Source: Deltaproteobacteria bacterium IMCC39524 | GTDB lineage: Bacteria > Desulfobacterota > Desulfuromonadia > Desulfuromonadales > BM103 | Reading direction: 5' to 3' | Assembly: GCA_029667085.1 (NCBI GenBank) | Contig: JARUHJ010000004.1 | Coordinates: 428,526 to 492,525 of the forward strand | Length of the DNA stretch: 64,000 nucleotides | In this document: positions 61,921-64,000 of the stretch, in pieces | Position numbering within the stretch: position 1 is the stretch's first letter | How the letters are laid out: each line of letters starts with the position of its first letter | Program-made: the position numbers and the translations under genes | Notes under the pieces: model-generated | Databases searched by the model: none | What the model was told of the DNA's origin: nothing | The model's input: the letters and a program-made list of their open reading frames with translations, nothing else

Positions 61921-62368
61921 AACACAACTCATATCTGAAATACCGCTGATGCTGAGAATGGTATAAAAATTATTAAAGTATCGAGCGACACAACGTTTCC
62001 TTGACCTTTCTGCAAATCACCTTCACCAAGCACCTGAATAACTCAGCAATCTACAGCAAGTTAACTGAATCGTCAAAATTGGGATTCTTATAAATCCTAT
62101 TCTTGAATTTTTAGGGGAAAACGCTGCTTTTTTTTGCTTTACTGAAATTGCTGATAAACAATAAAAGGCCACCAAGGATCGAACCTTGGTGGCCTTAGTC
62201 TTTTGTATTAAAGAGCTTACTGGATACCTCTATCAATAAGAAGCCGTTTTTCGTCTCATAAGTCGTGGCTTATGGGAGTTAAATCAACCGTCTCTCAATC
62301 AAAAGCGCTGATTCTCTCTTTATGAGTAGCTTTTACTTTGGCCCACGATAAATGCTAGAATAGGACCT
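61921..62368. other. Intergenic region between the divergent binding protein and msrA
   Basis: AT-rich, 448 bases. It contains repeat copy D (62161-62268). No coding sequence was recognised. Promoters for both neighbours must be here; none is clear. A T-run with TTTTTTTGC occurs near 62127-62137. Confidence 0.5.
62161..62268 (+). repeat. Dispersed repeat, copy D (best-preserved)
   Basis: The hairpin GGCCACCAAGG...CCTTGGTGGCC is perfect (11 bp, six-base loop). It is followed by TTAGTCTTTTGTATTAAAG, AGCTTACTGGATACCTC, TATCAATAAGAAGCCG and TCATAAGTCGTGG. It sits upstream of the plus-strand msrA start by about 100 bases and is not next to the 3' end of any gene, so it is not just a terminator. 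Confidence 0.85.
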
Positions 62369-63289
62369 ATGAAACAAAAAAAAACATTAATCTCTTGGCG
62401 ACTCAAATTGATTCTTCTGTTTGGCTGTTTGGCAGGAGTGGGGGTTGCCATGTTTAGTTTATATGTTGAATCTATTTCAGATCTTCCTCTGGGGCCGACA
62501 CCATTATCCTGGACATTCAAGTCATCCAGCGCTCATGTTGAGGAAATATTTTCCAAAGGGAGTCCAGACATGGTGCCTGGCATCATAACATCTTCAGAAG
62601 TTCCACCAATAGATAAGACTTCTCTTGGTGACACAGAAATGGCTTTATTTGCATTGGGCTGATTCTGGAGTGTCGACTCTCGGTTCGGGAGTATCCCAGG
62701 TGTTGTTAGAACGGCGGTCGGTTACTCAGGTGGCACGGCTGAAAACCCAACGTATCGGGCTATTGGTGATCATAGCGAGGTGATACGGATTGAGTTTGAT
62801 CCCAAAGTGGTCAGCTATAAGCAATTGCTGGATGTTTTCTGGGATAGTCACGACCCTGGTTATAATGCATACTCACGCCAGTACCGTAACGCTATCCTCA
62901 CTTTGACTGAGAAACAACGGTACGAAGCGGAATCCTCTTTGAATAAAAAGAAGCGAGTGGCTCGTAACGCTTTTTTTACAGTGGTTGAACCAGCCGGTGA
63001 ATTTTACGCTGCCGAGGATTATCATCAGAAATATCTCTTGCGCAAAGCCAAGGGGATTTTGCATGAGTTTCAGACAATCTATCCAGGTTCGCAATTTTTG
63101 ACAGCATCAACCGCTGCGACAAAAATCAACGGCTACCTTGGCTGCAATGGCGAACTCGAAACACTAAAAAAAGAGTTGCCACAACTAGGACTTTCCCGGC
63201 AGACGCAAGAGTTGCTAGTTGAGCATGTCTCGACCAATTGCGACAGGTTTTTTGGACTAACCTGTCCTTCCCCTAAAGACTCTCAATAA
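62369..63289 (+). CDS. msrA: Selenocysteine-containing methionine sulfoxide reductase A with membrane anchor
   Basis: One frame from the ATG at 62369 to 63289, crossed by TGA at 62660-62662. Read as selenocysteine it has 306 residues with the MsrA active site FALGUFWSVDSRFG (U98), where the family has GCFWG. Behind it the domain is intact: GVVRTAVGYSGGTAENPTYRAI, VIRIEFDPKVVSYKQLLDVFWDSHDPG, and AEDYHQKYLLRK near residue 210. The first 95 residues contain a membrane helix (LILLFGCLAGVGVAMFSLYV), so the enzyme faces the periplasm. Cysteines near the C-terminus (YLGCNG, STNCDRFFGLTC) could resolve the selenenic acid. The TGA is followed by a good bacterial SECIS-like hairpin. Confidence 0.93.
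62665..62699 (+). promoter_or_regulatory. Candidate bacterial SECIS element of msrA
   Basis: Two-part hairpin directly after the TGA: outer stem CTGG/CCAG (62665-62668 and 62696-62699) and inner 6-bp stem ACTCTC/GGGAGT with one T-G pair and GGTTC loop (62682-62686). The loop is about 20 bases after the TGA and contains GGT, as in the Escherichia coli fdhF element. The interior bulge between stems is unpaired. Confidence 0.75.
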
Positions 63290-63300
63290 TTCTGACATAT

Positions 63301-63352
63301 AAGAATGGCCCCACCAGGACGGAAGGTCCCTTTTTGTATTCTATAGGTCGTG
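63301..63352 (+). repeat. Dispersed repeat, copy E (degenerate)
   Basis: Preceded by TCTGACATATAAGAATGGCC, as before copy B, then a damaged hairpin (CCACCAGG/ no clean partner), TTTTTGTATT and GGTCGTGC. It follows the msrA stop codon by 12 bases. Confidence 0.5.
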
Positions 63353-63369
63353 CAACTGACACAACAGCT

Positions 63370-63762
63370 CTACATTACTTTCGTAACCTTCAGAGAGACT
63401 AAATCGACTTCGTAGGCTTCATCTCGCTCGTTCTCAACTAGCAGGACACCCCTCTGTTCGTGTACTCGCAATGAGGTGATGAAGACATCTTGGATATCTC
63501 TTTCCAGCTCTGGCCGATATTCTATTGTGTAAACAACCAGACCCCAAACTTTTTGATTAGTGCCCGCATCTCTAGCCTCTACATAACCACCATTCTGGCC
63601 AGTTCCGTTTGCACTTCCCCAGTGTTCAACCTGGTATGTTACGCCTTTATATGTAACTGTCGGCACCTCTAGTGGCGCAGCTCGCTTAGCTAAGCTTGTC
63701 AAAGGCAATGCCAGCACCAACACCACAAGAATGGCCACATAAACTGCTTTCCAGTTATTCAT
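63370..63762 (-). CDS. Exported protein (hypothetical)
   Basis: 130 residues from the ATG at 63762 (AGAGGG just before); the frame is open further upstream. Signal peptide WKAVYVAILVVLVLALPLTSLA with cleavage near residue 24. The mature part has beta-rich sequence (VTYKGVTYQVEHWGSANGTG, GGYVEARDAGTNQKVW, LVVYTIEYRPELERDIQ, GVLLVENERDEAYEVDL). No cysteines. I do not recognise a family. Confidence 0.6.
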   Translation of the reverse strand: MNNWKAVYVAILVVLVLALPLTSLAKRAAPLEVPTVTYKGVTYQVEHWGSANGTGQNGGYVEARDAGTNQKVWGLVVYTIEYRPELERDIQDVFITSLRVHEQRGVLLVENERDEAYEVDLVSLKVTKVM

Positions 63763-63908
63763 CGCCCTCTGTTCCATTGCTTTGCGCCTGACACACTTAA
63801 AAATTCTCAGAAATCCTCTCACATTGATTTGATGCAGTCAAACTCACAGAAATGCAAAATTATTGTTGACCCTGCGGTAGGTGTCAAGATAGTTGTCGCC
63901 TTTTCTCA

Positions 63909-64000
63909 TTATGCAGCTTTGGAGCATAGGACCTCTTCGGGGGGCCTTTTCCGATCAGGGTTGAGCCGAACAACTTCGATTGGCTCCCAGTTCCGTAGTT
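63909..64000 (-). CDS. Possible 3' end of a gene continuing beyond the right edge
   Basis: A frame open from the right edge to TAA at 63911-63909 gives about 30 residues with a plausible C-terminus (LRNWEPIEVVRLNPD, then RPPEEVLCSKAA). It is too short for identification. Just past its stop, TGTCAAGATAGTTGTCGCC (63889-63907) could be the end of an inserted element, which would make this the C-terminus of a transposase; that is not shown. Confidence 0.3.
   Translation of the reverse strand, partial: LRNWEPIEVVRLNPDRKRPPEEVLCSKAA

Noticed and set aside
62320..62520. Minus-strand frame of 66 codons opposite the msrA start.
   Set aside because: Antisense to the membrane-anchor part of msrA, no ribosome site.
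58361..63352. CRISPR array formed by the repeated hairpin element.
   Set aside because: Repeat copies are 1-1.6 kb apart with whole genes between them and diverge from one another; there are no regular spacers and no cas genes.

Overview
The window reads as a chromosomal segment of an anaerobic or facultative, Gram-negative, respiratory bacterium of the Desulfuromonadia (Geobacter/Desulfuromonas relatives). This is an inference from content: a hyaABCD-type membrane uptake [NiFe]-hydrogenase next to a c-type cytochrome lipoprotein, a GGDEF protein carrying the serine typical of Geobacter cyclic-AMP-GMP synthases, a bacterial V-type ATPase operon, a MopE-like metal-binding secreted protein with a CxxCH site, CheC/CheD-type chemotaxis genes, and two genes that only make sense if in-frame TGA is read as selenocysteine. 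No rRNA, tRNA, CRISPR array or complete insertion sequence was seen.

Layout. 1-3.5 kb: proVWX glycine betaine/proline uptake (proV cut by the left edge) and a MarC-type membrane protein. 3.5-7.7 kb (minus): a DUF815 ATPase interrupted by an in-frame TAG, a malonyl-CoA decarboxylase and a DUF445 membrane protein. 7.8-12.4 kb: hslO, then a minus-strand group (OmpA-like secreted protein, Gx-type membrane protein, NusG-domain-II protein, ApbE, RimO). 12.5-21.3 kb (minus): lolA and a complete chemotaxis cluster (cheD-C-A-Y-W-mcp-R) behind thiL and an NRDE/TANGO2 protein. 21.5-25.9 kb (plus): a polar amino acid ABC transporter (aapJQMP) with a consensus promoter. 26-28.3 kb: a one-domain asparaginase-like protein and pckA. 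28.8-33.2 kb (minus): hyaA-B-C-D plus a cytochrome c.

33.5-36.9 kb (plus): the RNA-repair pair archease/rtcB, an NDUFA9-like NAD(P)-binding protein and a PilZ protein. 37-43.2 kb (minus): mixed metabolic and small membrane genes (RhtB exporter, lipoprotein, L-serine dehydratase, pseudouridine synthase, cupin, homocysteine methyltransferase, NYN-LOTUS protein). 43.5-44.8 kb: a membrane-anchored TraB-like protein. 44.9-52.7 kb (minus): a nine-gene V-type ATPase operon in the order small stalk subunit, I, K, E, C, F, A, B, D. 52.9-55.9 kb (plus): the probable cGAMP synthase, a ferredoxin-type iron-sulfur protein and a small exported protein.

56-64 kb looks different: AT-richer, with longer gaps. 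It holds three very small minus-strand genes (one with ACG where ATG is expected), a MopE-like protein, a selenocysteine DsbA-like fusion (UPYC), aspartate dehydrogenase, an ABC-type binding protein, a selenocysteine MsrA (GUFW), and a repeat of about 110 bp present in four or five copies, all in one orientation, built on a hairpin whose arms co-vary. The two selenoproteins, the repeat family, the serine-type GGDEF protein and the micro-gene cluster are the observations most worth following.
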